NCBI RefSeq assembly: GCF_019038415.1
Contig: NZ_JAFKRG010000034.1
Location: forward strand, 141,276 to 205,275
DNA: 64,000 nt
Source of the DNA: Synechococcus sp. CCY 9618
Lineage (GTDB): Bacteria; Cyanobacteriota; Cyanobacteriia; PCC-6307; Cyanobiaceae
Direction: 5' to 3'
Shown here: one piece after another, positions 43,493 through 53,544 of the stretch
Position numbering within the stretch: position 1 is the first letter of the stretch
Layout of the letters: each line of letters begins with the position of its first letter
Made by a program: the position numbers and the translations under genes
Notes under the pieces: model-generated
Told to the model about the DNA's origin: nothing
The model's database searches: none
The model's input: only the letters and a program-made list of their open reading frames with translations

Positions 43493-44827
43493 TCAGGAGG
43501 TCGGGGGGCAGAGGCTCACATCCTGGACCTGGCGCAGCAGCTTGCCGATGGTGGTGTTGGGTGTACCGGCACCGACGGAAAGGGCGCTGACGTAGCGGGG
43601 GCCATCCACCGTCTGCAGCACACCGCTGATCGACCGCACCCCGGTGAGCGTGCCGGTCTTGGCGAAGAACTGGCCATCGAGGCTGGTGCCCTTGTAGAGA
43701 TTGCGCAGGGTGCCGCGTCGCCCGGCGATGGCCAGGGAACTGACGTAATCCCGGGAATAGGGATGGTGGTCCATGCGCAGCAGCAGGGCCACCAGGAAGC
43801 GGCTGGTGAGCCGATTCGACCGATCCAGGCCGCTGCCGTCGGCGATTCTGACCCCTTCGAGCGGCAGTCCCTGGTCGCTGAGCCAGAGGAACTCCTGGCG
43901 GCTGGCCTCCACCACATCCCAGCTGCCCGCCGCCTGGCGCAGGAGCACTTCGGCGGTGAAGTTGTGGCTTTCGGTGTTGGCCAGGCTGAGCAGCCCATGC
44001 ATCGAGGTGGAGGGCTCCTCGTGGACCAGCACCGCGTCGCCGGGCAGGGGCTGGCGGGCAGAGACCAGGGTCAGCTGAACCTGCTGACCGCCGTTCTGGG
44101 CGATGCTGCGGCGCAGCAGGGTCTGGAGCCTGGAGGGGGGATTGCTGACCGCATCGTCGATCGCGTTGCTGGTGACGGCCAGGCGGGTGATGGGGGCGCC
44201 GTAGGCGTAGGCGCGATCCGCCACGTTCCAGCCGCGGGGCCACCAGTTCTGGGAGGACTCCTCCGCCAGTTCCAGGCGCACGGGGCTCTGGGGGGCGGCA
44301 GAGCCGGCGCCGGTGGCCAGGGCCAGACGGGCGAAGCGCTGCAGCTGGGGCAGGGCCAGGTCCGGGTCGCCCTGGCCGGTGAGCCGCAGGGTGCCGTCCT
44401 GGAGGCGCCACAGCTGGGTGCTGAGTCGGTAGTCGGGCCCCAGCCGGTCGAGGGCGAAGGCGGTGCTGACGAGTTTCTGGTTGGAGGCTGGAACCCTGGG
44501 CAGCCGTCCGTTGATGTCGGCCAGAAGGCGCCCGCTGCCGTCGCCCACGCTCACGCTCCAGCGGGCCTGCTCCCCTCCCAGCACCTGGGCGACCTGGCGC
44601 TGCAGGGCCGGGCAGCTGACCTCGCTGGCCAGCCGCGGCATGCCGATCGGAGGCGGAGCCACCGGCAGGGAGGCCACCGGCAGCGACCGCCCCGGCCGGG
44701 GGGAGGCCAGGGCAGGGCTGCTCCGGGCCCATCCCGCCGTTTCCAGGACGCCGCTGCCGCCGGCGACCAGCAGCAGGCTCGCCAGGGCGAAGCGGTGGCA
44801 CCGCTGCGGGCATGGGGGAACAGTCAT
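43493..44827 (-). CDS. dacB: D-alanyl-D-alanine carboxypeptidase/endopeptidase (PBP4 type)
   Basis: Exported class C penicillin-binding protein that trims peptidoglycan stem peptides and cross-links. It has 444 residues with an N-terminal signal (FALASLLLVAGGSGVL). The three penicillin-binding motifs are in order: SxxK as PASNQKLVS near 114, SxN as GSGLDRSNR near 345, and KTG as FFAKTGTLTGV near 400. A large insert between SxxK and SxN is typical of the PBP4/DacB group. It starts 1 bp after the DUF4330 stop and is convergent with the coiled-coil gene. Confidence 0.92.
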   Translation of the reverse strand: MTVPPCPQRCHRFALASLLLVAGGSGVLETAGWARSSPALASPRPGRSLPVASLPVAPPPIGMPRLASEVSCPALQRQVAQVLGGEQARWSVSVGDGSGRLLADINGRLPRVPASNQKLVSTAFALDRLGPDYRLSTQLWRLQDGTLRLTGQGDPDLALPQLQRFARLALATGAGSAAPQSPVRLELAEESSQNWWPRGWNVADRAYAYGAPITRLAVTSNAIDDAVSNPPSRLQTLLRRSIAQNGGQQVQLTLVSARQPLPGDAVLVHEEPSTSMHGLLSLANTESHNFTAEVLLRQAAGSWDVVEASRQEFLWLSDQGLPLEGVRIADGSGLDRSNRLTSRFLVALLLRMDHHPYSRDYVSSLAIAGRRGTLRNLYKGTSLDGQFFAKTGTLTGVRSISGVLQTVDGPRYVSALSVGAGTPNTTIGKLLRQVQDVSLCPPTS

Positions 44828-44828
44828 G

Positions 44829-45353
44829 TCAGGAGGTGCCGAGCTTCAGATCCGTGACCGTGCCGTTGAAGCGGTAGTTGGTGCCTTCCAGCTCGACCGG
44901 GGCGCCGATCTTGATCGTCTGGTTGCCGAACACCACCCCGCCACCGGTGCGACGCCCCTGCCCTTCCAGCACAAAGCGACCATCGAAGGTGCTGAAGGTC
45001 TTCTGGTTGGGATCGGGGGCACTCACCACCGTCCCGTCGGGGGTGAGGGTGGAGATGATCCGCTCGAGGGGAATGATCTGTTTCAGCGCCACGCTGCCGT
45101 GGGGCTGGTTGCGGATCACGATCGCCACCTTGCCCTCCTGACGCGCCTGCTGCAGCAGGGCGGAAGGGTCGGCGGAAGGGGCGCCGCGCACATCGACCAT
45201 CACGGTGACGGGCTCAAGGGCCCCGGTGGCCTGGGCCACTGCTCCGCTCAGCCGGGGGCTCCAGACCACCCCCCCGATCGCCAGCAGGGCCGCGGCGGCG
45301 GCGCCGAGGTCGATGGGGCTCCAGGAACGGGATCGGGGCGACTCGCTGGGCAT
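44829..45353 (-). CDS. DUF4330 domain membrane-anchored protein
   Basis: 174 residues with one N-terminal membrane helix (IDLGAAAAALLAIGGVVW). A beta-rich extracytoplasmic domain of the DUF4330 type follows, with VTVMVDVRGAPSADPSALL, VSAPDPNQKTFSTFDGRF and GVVFGNQTIKIGAPVELEG. Some members of this kind are paired with envelope enzymes, and here it is immediately upstream of dacB with a 1-bp gap. A role in the periplasm alongside dacB is likely but not shown. Confidence 0.8.
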   Translation of the reverse strand: MPSESPRSRSWSPIDLGAAAAALLAIGGVVWSPRLSGAVAQATGALEPVTVMVDVRGAPSADPSALLQQARQEGKVAIVIRNQPHGSVALKQIIPLERIISTLTPDGTVVSAPDPNQKTFSTFDGRFVLEGQGRRTGGGVVFGNQTIKIGAPVELEGTNYRFNGTVTDLKLGTS

Positions 45354-45436
45354 GGGGTCAGGAAAGTCAGCGAAGTGTACGCAGCCTTTCCGGGAAGCAC
45401 CAGCCAGGGCGGATCCCTCTCCACCGGATCCTCCGA

Positions 45437-46126
45437 TCAGTTCTGCAGGTCCTCGAGCATCTGCCCGAGGGCCCGCAGATTGCCTCCCAGACCAGCCTCC
45501 TCCCTGCCGCTGAGCGCCAGGTCCCGCTGTTCGGCGTCGGGCTTCTGCTCGAAACGTGCCGCCAGCCGGTAGCCGTCGTCATCGCGCCGGTACAGCTCCC
45601 AGTCGTCGGGGAAGGCACAGCGCAGGGCACTGTCGGCCTGGGGCAGCAGGGCATAGGCGGCCAGCCAGCCGGCCAGGAAGCCGCGACGGCGCTGGCGGGC
45701 CACGCTGCCGATCCCCACCGCCGCATCCTCCAGAGATGGATTGACCAGCACCACGCTGCCCCCGTGGCCGCCGCAGACCTGCTCCACCAGCTCGTACTCC
45801 GCCTGGCTGGCCCCCACCAGCACCAGCACCCCCTGGGAGGGCCCTTCCTGCTGCAGACGGCGCTGGTCGCCGAAGCTGGCGATGGATGGGGCCAGGGCGG
45901 GGGCGTCACGGCGGGCCAGGGCCATGGCACCCGCATCCGGGAACAGCAGACGGACATCGTCCCGTTCCCCCTGCAGTCCCTCGAGCAGTCGCAGCACCAC
46001 CGGCAGGAGCCTGAGTCCCTCGAATCGGAACTCCACGGTCCAGCGACCGCTGGAGCCGGTTGCCAGGGCTGCCTGGAGCGACTGCAGGGCTTCGGCTTCG
46101 GCCGTGCGCAGATCGGCAGGCAGCAT
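45437..46126 (-). CDS. DUF1995 family protein
   Basis: 229-residue soluble protein of a cyanobacterial and plant-plastid family of unknown function. Family blocks include LPADLRTAEAEALQSLQAAL at the N terminus, VRLLFPDAGAMALARRD, VLVLVGASQAEYELVE and VVLVNPSLEDAAVGIG. It contains no membrane helix. Some plastid members are linked to photosynthetic electron transport, but I do not assign a function. It lies between the desulfurase and DUF4330 in the same direction. Confidence 0.85.
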   Translation of the reverse strand: MLPADLRTAEAEALQSLQAALATGSSGRWTVEFRFEGLRLLPVVLRLLEGLQGERDDVRLLFPDAGAMALARRDAPALAPSIASFGDQRRLQQEGPSQGVLVLVGASQAEYELVEQVCGGHGGSVVLVNPSLEDAAVGIGSVARQRRRGFLAGWLAAYALLPQADSALRCAFPDDWELYRRDDDGYRLAARFEQKPDAEQRDLALSGREEAGLGGNLRALGQMLEDLQN

Positions 46127-46151
46127 GGTGGAAGGGGACGCTGGTCGGACC

Positions 46152-47372
46152 CTACCGAGGCGCTTCCATCAGCCTGCGGCGGGCCTGATCCAGGGCCGGA
46201 ACCACCCCTGCCAATTCGGCGCCGCTGAGCCAGGGGCCGAGGCTGATCCGCAGACCGCTGGCTGCCTCCTCGGCGGAGTACCCCATGGCCAGCAGAACGG
46301 CACTGGCAGCGGCCGCCGCCCCGCCGCCGCTGGTGCAGGCTGAGCCGCTGCTGATGGCATAGCCCGAGCGGGCCAGTTCCCGCACCAGCTGCCGACCGTT
46401 GAGGCACCGGCCCTCCGGCGTGGCGACCAGCAGGCTGATGTGATGGGGCAGACGACCGCCGGGGTCCTTCGGATCCGGCCCACTGAGCTGCACGCCCTCA
46501 AGCTGCAGCAGATCCTTGAGCAGGCCATCACGCAGTGACGCCAGCGGATCATGGCCTTCATTTACATCGAGTCGTTGGGCGGCCAGCTCCAGGGCCGCCG
46601 CGAAACCGGCCGCCAGTGCCACCGGTTCGGTGCCGCCACGACGCCCCCCCTCCTGAACCCCGCCGATCAGGGGCTCAAGGCGCAGGCCGCGGCGCACCAG
46701 CAGGGCTCCCACGCCGCGGGGCCCCTGCAGCTTGTGGGCCGCACAGCTGAGCAGATCCACAGGCAGGCGGGTGAAATCGATGGGGAGGTGGCCCACCACC
46801 TGCACCGCGTCGACGTGCAGGAGCACCCCGGCCTCCCGACACAGGCGGCCGATCGTGGCGATCGGCTGGATCGTGCCCACCTCGCTCTGGCCCCACAGAA
46901 CCGACACCAGCCGCGTCGGCGGCGCCAGCAGGGCCTGGAGAGCGTCCAGATCCACCCGGCCGACCCGATCCACCGGCAGCAGCTCCAGCTGCCAGCCCCG
47001 GCGCACCAGCTGGGCCGCGGCGGCGTAGCTGGCGGGATGCTCCACGGCCGAGAGCACCAGCCGGCCGGGTTCCAGCGCCGCTGCGCTGCCGATCAGGGCC
47101 GTGTGGATCGCCTCACTGCCACCGGAGACCATCACCAGCTCCTCAGGGTCGCAGCCGAGGAGGTGGGCCAGGGTCTGGCGGCTGCGCTCCAGCCGTTCGG
47201 ACGCCGCCTGACCGGAGCGATGCAGGCTGGAGGGATTGGCCCAGGCGTCAGCGTCGGCCTGGGCCATGGCCGCCAGCACCGGTGCCGCCGGGGGACTGGT
47301 GGCGCAGGCATCGAGGTAGATCTCCCGCTCGGGACGGGCCGGGGTCCGTGGCTCAGAGGGGGCCGGGTTCAT
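46152..47372 (-). CDS. Cysteine desulfurase family protein (NifS/IscS-like)
   Basis: PLP enzyme that likely mobilises sulfur from cysteine for Fe-S clusters or thio-cofactors, 406 residues from ATG 47372. The PLP lysine is in LSCAAHKLQGPRGVG near 207, with the His just before it. The persulfide Cys is in ISSGSACTSGG near 330, a group I type loop. The N terminus reads YLDACATSPPAAPV where NifS/IscS proteins have YLDNAATTP, so this is a divergent member. Its start overlaps the end of dapF by 20 bp. A longer frame to 47522 would lie inside dapF. Confidence 0.87.
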   Translation of the reverse strand: MNPAPSEPRTPARPEREIYLDACATSPPAAPVLAAMAQADADAWANPSSLHRSGQAASERLERSRQTLAHLLGCDPEELVMVSGGSEAIHTALIGSAAALEPGRLVLSAVEHPASYAAAAQLVRRGWQLELLPVDRVGRVDLDALQALLAPPTRLVSVLWGQSEVGTIQPIATIGRLCREAGVLLHVDAVQVVGHLPIDFTRLPVDLLSCAAHKLQGPRGVGALLVRRGLRLEPLIGGVQEGGRRGGTEPVALAAGFAAALELAAQRLDVNEGHDPLASLRDGLLKDLLQLEGVQLSGPDPKDPGGRLPHHISLLVATPEGRCLNGRQLVRELARSGYAISSGSACTSGGGAAAAASAVLLAMGYSAEEAASGLRISLGPWLSGAELAGVVPALDQARRRLMEAPR

Positions 47373-48492
47373 CTCGCGACAGGCGGCCGCGGCTGCGGGA
47401 TTCCAGGGACGCGCTGGCCATGGCCAGCAGGTCGTCGAGGGAGCGGCCCTCCAGCAGGGCGGTGACCCGGGCCCGGGCCTCCGCACTGGCGCAGGCTTCC
47501 GGCCGGATGCAACCGCCGACACAGACCGTCGCGCAGTCGATGGCGGGCAAGCCCTCCGCAGCGGTCTCGGCGGGGCCAGGGGCCGCTGGAGCGGCCGGTT
47601 CGGGTCCCTGCTCCGAGCTCTGGGGGAAGAGGGAAGGGGCCACCACGCCGTCGAAGACCGCCTCAGCCGGTCCGGTCATGAAGACGTGGTCGGTGGATGG
47701 ATCCCATTCGATCTCGAGAGGCCCCCCGGGCAGATCCAGCCGGGCGCGACGATCCGCCAGTCCCAGCAGATGGCAGGCCACCAGAGTGGCGCAGGCGCCG
47801 GTGCCGCAGGCCAGGGTGGGCCCGGCGCCCCGCTCCCAGACCCGCATCACCAGATGGTCAGGGGCGAGAACCTGGACGAAATGCACGTTCGTGCGGGCCG
47901 GAAAAGCCTCGTGAACCTCCAGAGCGCTGCCGAGACCGTCGAGATCGACCGCGGCCACGTCAGCCACGGGCACGACGGCGTGGGGGTTGCCCATGCCGGC
48001 GGCGGCCACCGCCAGGCGCTGGCCGCCGACGGTCAGTTCCCCGACCGGCAGACCCTGCTCGCCCACCACCAGGGTGGTGGGAACCGCTTCCGCTGCCAGG
48101 AACGGGGGGCCCATGTCGACCCGGATGCGGCCGTCGTCGGCCAGGGACGGCACGATGCGACCGGCGAGGGTTTCGATCTGCCAGCTGCGGGGGCAAACAT
48201 CGCCGTCGCTGTCGGCAAGGAAGCGGGCCAGGCAGCGAATGCCGTTGCCACACATTTCGGGCTCGCTACCGTCAGCGTTGAAGATCCGCATGCGCAGTTC
48301 TCCACCTTCTTTGGGGGGCAGGGCCAGGATCACCCCATCCCCCCCGACGCCGAATCGTCTGTCACAGAGCCTCTGCACGGCCTCTGGCCCCAGCCCGGGG
48401 ACTTCCTCACCAACCTCTAAGCTGCGTGCGTCCAGAACCAAGAAGTCATTCCCCAAACCCTGGTATTTGCTGAATTGGAGTCCTTGGAGCAC
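47353..48492 (-). CDS. dapF: Diaminopimelate epimerase with unusual C-terminal Cys-rich extension
   Basis: Interconverts LL- and meso-diaminopimelate for lysine and peptidoglycan. The core of about 285 residues has both catalytic cysteines, EPEMCGNGIRCLARFL near 80 and GAGPTLACGTGACATL near 228. DapF is normally 270-290 residues, but this one is 379. The extra part is a Pro/Ala-rich linker (about 288-318), a cysteine motif C-x3-C-x3-C-x5-C (320, 324, 328, 334) and a helical Arg/Ser-rich end. The GTG start at 48492 gives MLQGLQFSKYQGLGNDF. The last 20 bp overlap the cysteine desulfurase gene. It is divergent from hfq across 35 bp. Confidence 0.9.
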   Translation of the reverse strand: MLQGLQFSKYQGLGNDFLVLDARSLEVGEEVPGLGPEAVQRLCDRRFGVGGDGVILALPPKEGGELRMRIFNADGSEPEMCGNGIRCLARFLADSDGDVCPRSWQIETLAGRIVPSLADDGRIRVDMGPPFLAAEAVPTTLVVGEQGLPVGELTVGGQRLAVAAAGMGNPHAVVPVADVAAVDLDGLGSALEVHEAFPARTNVHFVQVLAPDHLVMRVWERGAGPTLACGTGACATLVACHLLGLADRRARLDLPGGPLEIEWDPSTDHVFMTGPAEAVFDGVVAPSLFPQSSEQGPEPAAPAAPGPAETAAEGLPAIDCATVCVGGCIRPEACASAEARARVTALLEGRSLDDLLAMASASLESRSRGRLSRDEPGPL

Positions 48493-48527
48493 CGTTCTGT
48501 ACAGCCTTGAAGTCAGGGGTCGATCCT

Positions 48528-48767
48528 ATGCAGAGTTTCTTTGAACGACGGGGGCCAAGGCTCGACACGACCCTCCCCAGCGTCCGCCACGTCCAGGAAC
48601 TGATCCGGATCCGGACCCCTGTGAACATCGTTCTGCTGAGCGGTCAGGACATCGATGGGATGATTCGCTGGCAGGACAATCACTTTCTGGCGATCAGCAC
48701 CGAGCCCGGCGCCCCCCTGCTGCTGATCAATCGCGACGCGATCGCCTCGCTCCGGGCCCTGAGCTGA
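48528..48767 (+). CDS. hfq: Cyanobacterial Hfq-like protein
   Basis: Sm-like protein, 79 residues from ATG 48528. The key match is LPSVRHVQELIRIRTPVNIVLLSG then IRWQDNHFLAIS, which resembles cyanobacterial Hfq (LPSVRQVQ... TPVEI... GTIRWQD). The Sm2 motif (KHA in E. coli) is replaced, as in other cyanobacterial Hfq, which also bind RNA poorly and act instead with type IV pili. That link is known for the family and not seen here. An in-frame TTG at 48507 is a less likely start. It lies between divergent dapF and leuS, which follows in the same direction. Confidence 0.8.
   Translation: MQSFFERRGPRLDTTLPSVRHVQELIRIRTPVNIVLLSGQDIDGMIRWQDNHFLAISTEPGAPLLLINRDAIASLRALS
48738..48745. repeat. HIP1 octamer
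   Basis: GCGATCGC near the 3' end of hfq. Confidence 0.7.
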
Positions 48768-48812
48768 ACGGCCCATGGGCTGTGGCACGATCACACCCTC
48801 CCCGGACGGCCT

Positions 48813-51467
48813 GTGACAGAACCCTCCCGCTATCGGCCCGACGCGATCGAGGAGCGCTGGCAGCAGCAGTGGGACCAGCTGGGACTTCACGCCACTCCGC
48901 CGGTTTCCGCCCCGGAAGCGGACACCTTTTACGCCCTGTCGATGTTCCCCTATCCCTCGGGGAGCCTCCACATGGGGCATGTGCGCAACTACGTGATCAC
49001 CGATGTGATCGCCCGGGCGGCCCGGCTGAAGGGGCTTCAGGTGCTCCATCCCATGGGCTGGGACGCCTTCGGACTGCCGGCGGAGAACGCCGCCATCGAG
49101 CGGGGTGTGGACCCCGGCGAATGGACCGACCGCAACATCGCCCAGATGCGGGAACAGCTCCGGCGCCTAGGCCTCTCGATCGACTGGGATCGGGAGCTGG
49201 CCACCTGCCACAGCGATTACTACCGCTGGACCCAGTGGCTGTTTCTCCAGTTCCTCGATGCGGGCCTGGCCTATCGCAAGGAGGCCACGGTCAACTGGGA
49301 CCCGATCGACCAGACCGTGCTGGCCAATGAACAGGTGGATGCGGAGGGACGGTCCTGGCGCTCCGGTGCCCAGGTGGAGAAGCGCCGTCTGCGCCAGTGG
49401 TTCCTGAAGATCACCGCCTACGCCGATGCCCTGCTCGACGATCTCCCCTCGCTCCAGGGCTGGCCGGAGCGGGTGCGCACGATGCAGGCCAACTGGATCG
49501 GCCGCTCCCTGGGGGCCGAGCTGACCTTCCCGGTCGAGACCGGCGGCGACCCCCCAGCCTCGCCGGAGGCCCCCGCCAGCGCCATCACGGTCTTCACCAC
49601 CCGGCCGGACACGATCTTCGGAGCCACCTACGTGGTGCTGGCCCCTGAGCATCCTCTGGTGGCCGAGCTCACCAGCGACGACTGCCGCCTGTCAGTGATC
49701 GCCTTCTGCGACCTGGTCAGCCGTCAGAGCGAACAGGAGCGCACTGCCGAGGACCGGCCCAAACGGGGGGTGCCGATCGGTGCAACGGTGCGCAATCCGG
49801 CCAATGGCGAGTCCATTCCTGTCTGGATCGCCGATTACGTCCTGGCCGAGTACGGCACCGGCGCGGTGATGGGGGTGCCGGCCCACGACCAGCGGGATTT
49901 CCTGTTCGCCCGCCAGTACGAACTGCCGGTGCGCCAGGTGGTGGTCCCGGAGGGGGCGGATCCCCACGCCTACGCGGGCCAGGCCTGGACCGAGCCGGGC
50001 GTGCTGATCCATTCCGGCCGCTTTGATGGGCTCGCCAGCGCCGAGGCCAAAGCCCGGATCATCGCCACGGCCGAGGCCGAGGGCTGGGGGATGGGCCGGG
50101 TGCAGTACCGCCTGCGCGACTGGCTGATCTCCCGCCAGCGCTACTGGGGCTGCCCGATCCCGGTGATCCACTGCGAGAGCTGCGGGGTGGTGCCCGTGCC
50201 CGACGCCCAGCTGCCGGTGGAGCTGCCCCGGGATGTGCCCCTGAGTGGCAAGGGGGGCACGCCCCTGGCCCGGCTGGAGAGCTGGGTGAACGTGGCCTGT
50301 CCCTGCTGCGGCGCCCCCGCCCAGCGGGAGACCGACACCATGGACACCTTCATGTGCTCGTCCTGGTATTTCCTGCGCTACAGCGACCCCCACAACGACC
50401 GGCTGCCCTTCGAGCGGGCGGCCGTGGACCGCTGGCTGCCCGTGGACCAGTACGTGGGCGGCATCGAGCACGCCATCCTGCACCTGCTCTATTCCCGCTT
50501 CTTCACCAAGGTGCTGCGGGATCGGGGCCTGCTGGGCTTCTCCGAACCCTTCGCCCGCCTGCTCACCCAGGGCATGGTGCAGGGCGTCACCTACCGCAAC
50601 CCGGCCACCGGCCTGTACGTGGCTCCGGCCGAGGTGGCCGACCCCAGCGACCCCCGCGATCCGATCACAGGTGAGGTGCTGGAGGTGTTCTACGAAAAGA
50701 TGTCCAAGTCGAAGCACAACGGTGTCGATCCGGCCCTGGTGATCGACCGCTACGGCGCCGACACGGCGCGCATGTTCATCCTCTTCAAAGCTCCCCCCGA
50801 GAAGGATCTGGAGTGGGATGACGCCGATGTGGAGGGCCAGTACCGCTTCCTGCAGCGCCTCTGGCGGCTGGTGGAGGGGGCCCATGGCCGGGGCCTGCGG
50901 CTGGTGCCGGGCCAGGCATCACCGCCGGACGGCATCGATCCGGCCTCCCTCAGCGACGGGGAGCGGGACCTGCGCCGGGCCGTGCACACGGCCATCGCCG
51001 CCATCAGCGAGGACCTGGAGGGGGACCTGCAGCTCAACACCGCCGTGTCGGAGCTGATGAAGCTCAGCAATGCCCTGGGCACCCACCTGGAGACGGCTGG
51101 TGAGCCGGTGGCCCGCGAGGCCCTGGGCACCCTGCTGATCCTGCTGGCCCCCTTCGCCCCTCACCTGGCGGAGGAGTTGTGGCAGAAGCTGAGCGCCGTC
51201 GAAGGGTCGGCCTTCGTCGCCGGGGCGAGCGTGCATCGCCAGCACTGGCCCGTGGCCGATCCGGCCGCCCTGGCGAGAGACACCATTCCCCTGGTGATCC
51301 AGGTGAAGGGCAAGATGCGCGGCAGCCTGGAGGTGCCCGCGGACGCCGATGCGGCCACCCTGGAGCGGCTGGCGCTGGAGAGCGAGGTGGCCCAGCGCTG
51401 GCTGGAGGGTCAGCCCCCCCGGCGGGTGATCGTGGTGCCCGGAAAGCTCGTCAATCTGGTGCCCTGA
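48813..51467 (+). CDS. leuS: Leucyl-tRNA synthetase
   Basis: Class I synthetase of 884 residues charging tRNA-Leu. HIGH is HMGHVRNY near 51, with [10 protein letters not shown] before it. The editing insertion (CP1) includes [21 protein letters not shown] near 260 and [15 protein letters not shown] near 345. The zinc-like Cys cluster CESCG and CPCC, and the KMSKS loop [12 protein letters not shown] near 630, are intact. The C-terminal anticodon-binding region and the end [15 protein letters not shown] are standard. The start is GTG 48813 ([12 protein letters not shown]). It begins 45 bp after hfq. Confidence 0.97.
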   Translation: MTEPSRYRPDAIEERWQQQWDQLGLHATPPVSAPEADTFYALSMFPYPSGSLHMGHVRNYVITDVIARAARLKGLQVLHPMGWDAFGLPAENAAIERGVDPGEWTDRNIAQMREQLRRLGLSIDWDRELATCHSDYYRWTQWLFLQFLDAGLAYRKEATVNWDPIDQTVLANEQVDAEGRSWRSGAQVEKRRLRQWFLKITAYADALLDDLPSLQGWPERVRTMQANWIGRSLGAELTFPVETGGDPPASPEAPASAITVFTTRPDTIFGATYVVLAPEHPLVAELTSDDCRLSVIAFCDLVSRQSEQERTAEDRPKRGVPIGATVRNPANGESIPVWIADYVLAEYGTGAVMGVPAHDQRDFLFARQYELPVRQVVVPEGADPHAYAGQAWTEPGVLIHSGRFDGLASAEAKARIIATAEAEGWGMGRVQYRLRDWLISRQRYWGCPIPVIHCESCGVVPVPDAQLPVELPRDVPLSGKGGTPLARLESWVNVACPCCGAPAQRETDTMDTFMCSSWYFLRYSDPHNDRLPFERAAVDRWLPVDQYVGGIEHAILHLLYSRFFTKVLRDRGLLGFSEPFARLLTQGMVQGVTYRNPATGLYVAPAEVADPSDPRDPITGEVLEVFYEKMSKSKHNGVDPALVIDRYGADTARMFILFKAPPEKDLEWDDADVEGQYRFLQRLWRLVEGAHGRGLRLVPGQASPPDGIDPASLSDGERDLRRAVHTAIAAISEDLEGDLQLNTAVSELMKLSNALGTHLETAGEPVAREALGTLLILLAPFAPHLAEELWQKLSAVEGSAFVAGASVHRQHWPVADPAALARDTIPLVIQVKGKMRGSLEVPADADAATLERLALESEVAQRWLEGQPPRRVIVVPGKLVNLVP

Positions 51468-51485
51468 GGTCAACCGGGCCGTTGC

Positions 51486-52328
51486 TCAGGCCAGAAGGGC
51501 GGCGGCGTGGTGGCGCAGATGGTCGTCGATGAAACTGGCGATGAAGAAGTAGCTGTGGTCGTAGCCCTCCCGGTGGCGCAGCTCCAGGGGATGGCCCGCG
51601 GCCTCGGCCGCCGCCGCCAGATCGGCCGGCCGAAGCTGGGTCTCGAGAAAGGGATCGGCGCTGCCCTGGTCCACCAGCAGGGGCAGCCGCTCCTCCGCCT
51701 GGGCCAGCAGCAGGGTGGCGTCCCAGGCGGCCCAGGCCCGGGGGTCGGTCCCCAGGTAGGCGCCGAAGGCCTTGCGGCCCCAGGGGCAGGCCGACGGATG
51801 GCAGATGGGGGCGAAGGCCGAGACGGAGCGGTAGCGACCGGGATGGCGCAGGGCGGCCACCAGGGCCCCGTGGCCGCCCATGGAATGGCCGCTGATGCCC
51901 CTCACCCCACTCAGGGGCAGCTCCGCCTCCAGCAGGGCCGGCAGTTCCTCCACCACGTAGGAGTGCATGCGGTAGTGGCGGTTCCAGGGGGCTTCGCTGG
52001 CGTCCACGTAGAAGCCGGCCCCCTGGCCCAGGTCCCAGCCACCGGCGGGGTCTGTGGGCACCTCCGCCCCCCGGGGACTCGTGTCCGGGGCCACCAGGGC
52101 CAGGCCCAGCTGCGCCGCCAGCCGGTGGGCGCCGGCCTTCTGCATGAAGTTCTCGTCAGTGCAGGTGAGGCCCGACAGCCAGTGGAGGGCGGGCACCCGG
52201 TCGCCGGCGAGGGCCTGGGGCGGCAGGAACACCGCCAGGGTGGCTTCACCGTTCAACGCAGCGGATCGGTGGCGGTAGCGGCGGTGAACGCCGCCGAAAC
52301 TGCGGTTCTCACTGAGCAGTTCGAGCAT
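51486..52328 (-). CDS. fghA: S-formylglutathione hydrolase
   Basis: Second step of glutathione-dependent formaldehyde detoxification, releasing formate and glutathione. It has 280 residues of the esterase D alpha/beta-hydrolase type. The nucleophile is in GISGHSMGGHGALVAAL near 150, preceded by SYVVEELPALLEAELP. The catalytic Asp lies in LVDQGSADPFLE near 225 and the His in GYDHSYFFIASF near 260. It starts 14 bp after the class III alcohol dehydrogenase, so both steps are encoded together. Confidence 0.94.
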   Translation of the reverse strand: MLELLSENRSFGGVHRRYRHRSAALNGEATLAVFLPPQALAGDRVPALHWLSGLTCTDENFMQKAGAHRLAAQLGLALVAPDTSPRGAEVPTDPAGGWDLGQGAGFYVDASEAPWNRHYRMHSYVVEELPALLEAELPLSGVRGISGHSMGGHGALVAALRHPGRYRSVSAFAPICHPSACPWGRKAFGAYLGTDPRAWAAWDATLLLAQAEERLPLLVDQGSADPFLETQLRPADLAAAAEAAGHPLELRHREGYDHSYFFIASFIDDHLRHHAAALLA

Positions 52329-52342
52329 GGGGAAGGCGCCGC

Positions 52343-53530
<1,188 letters not shown>

Positions 53531-53544
53531 TCAGCTGGCGGGGA

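Noticed and set aside
48771..48780. Palindrome GCCCATGGGC after hfq
   Set aside because: Ten bp is common by chance in GC-rich DNA; no loop or T tract.
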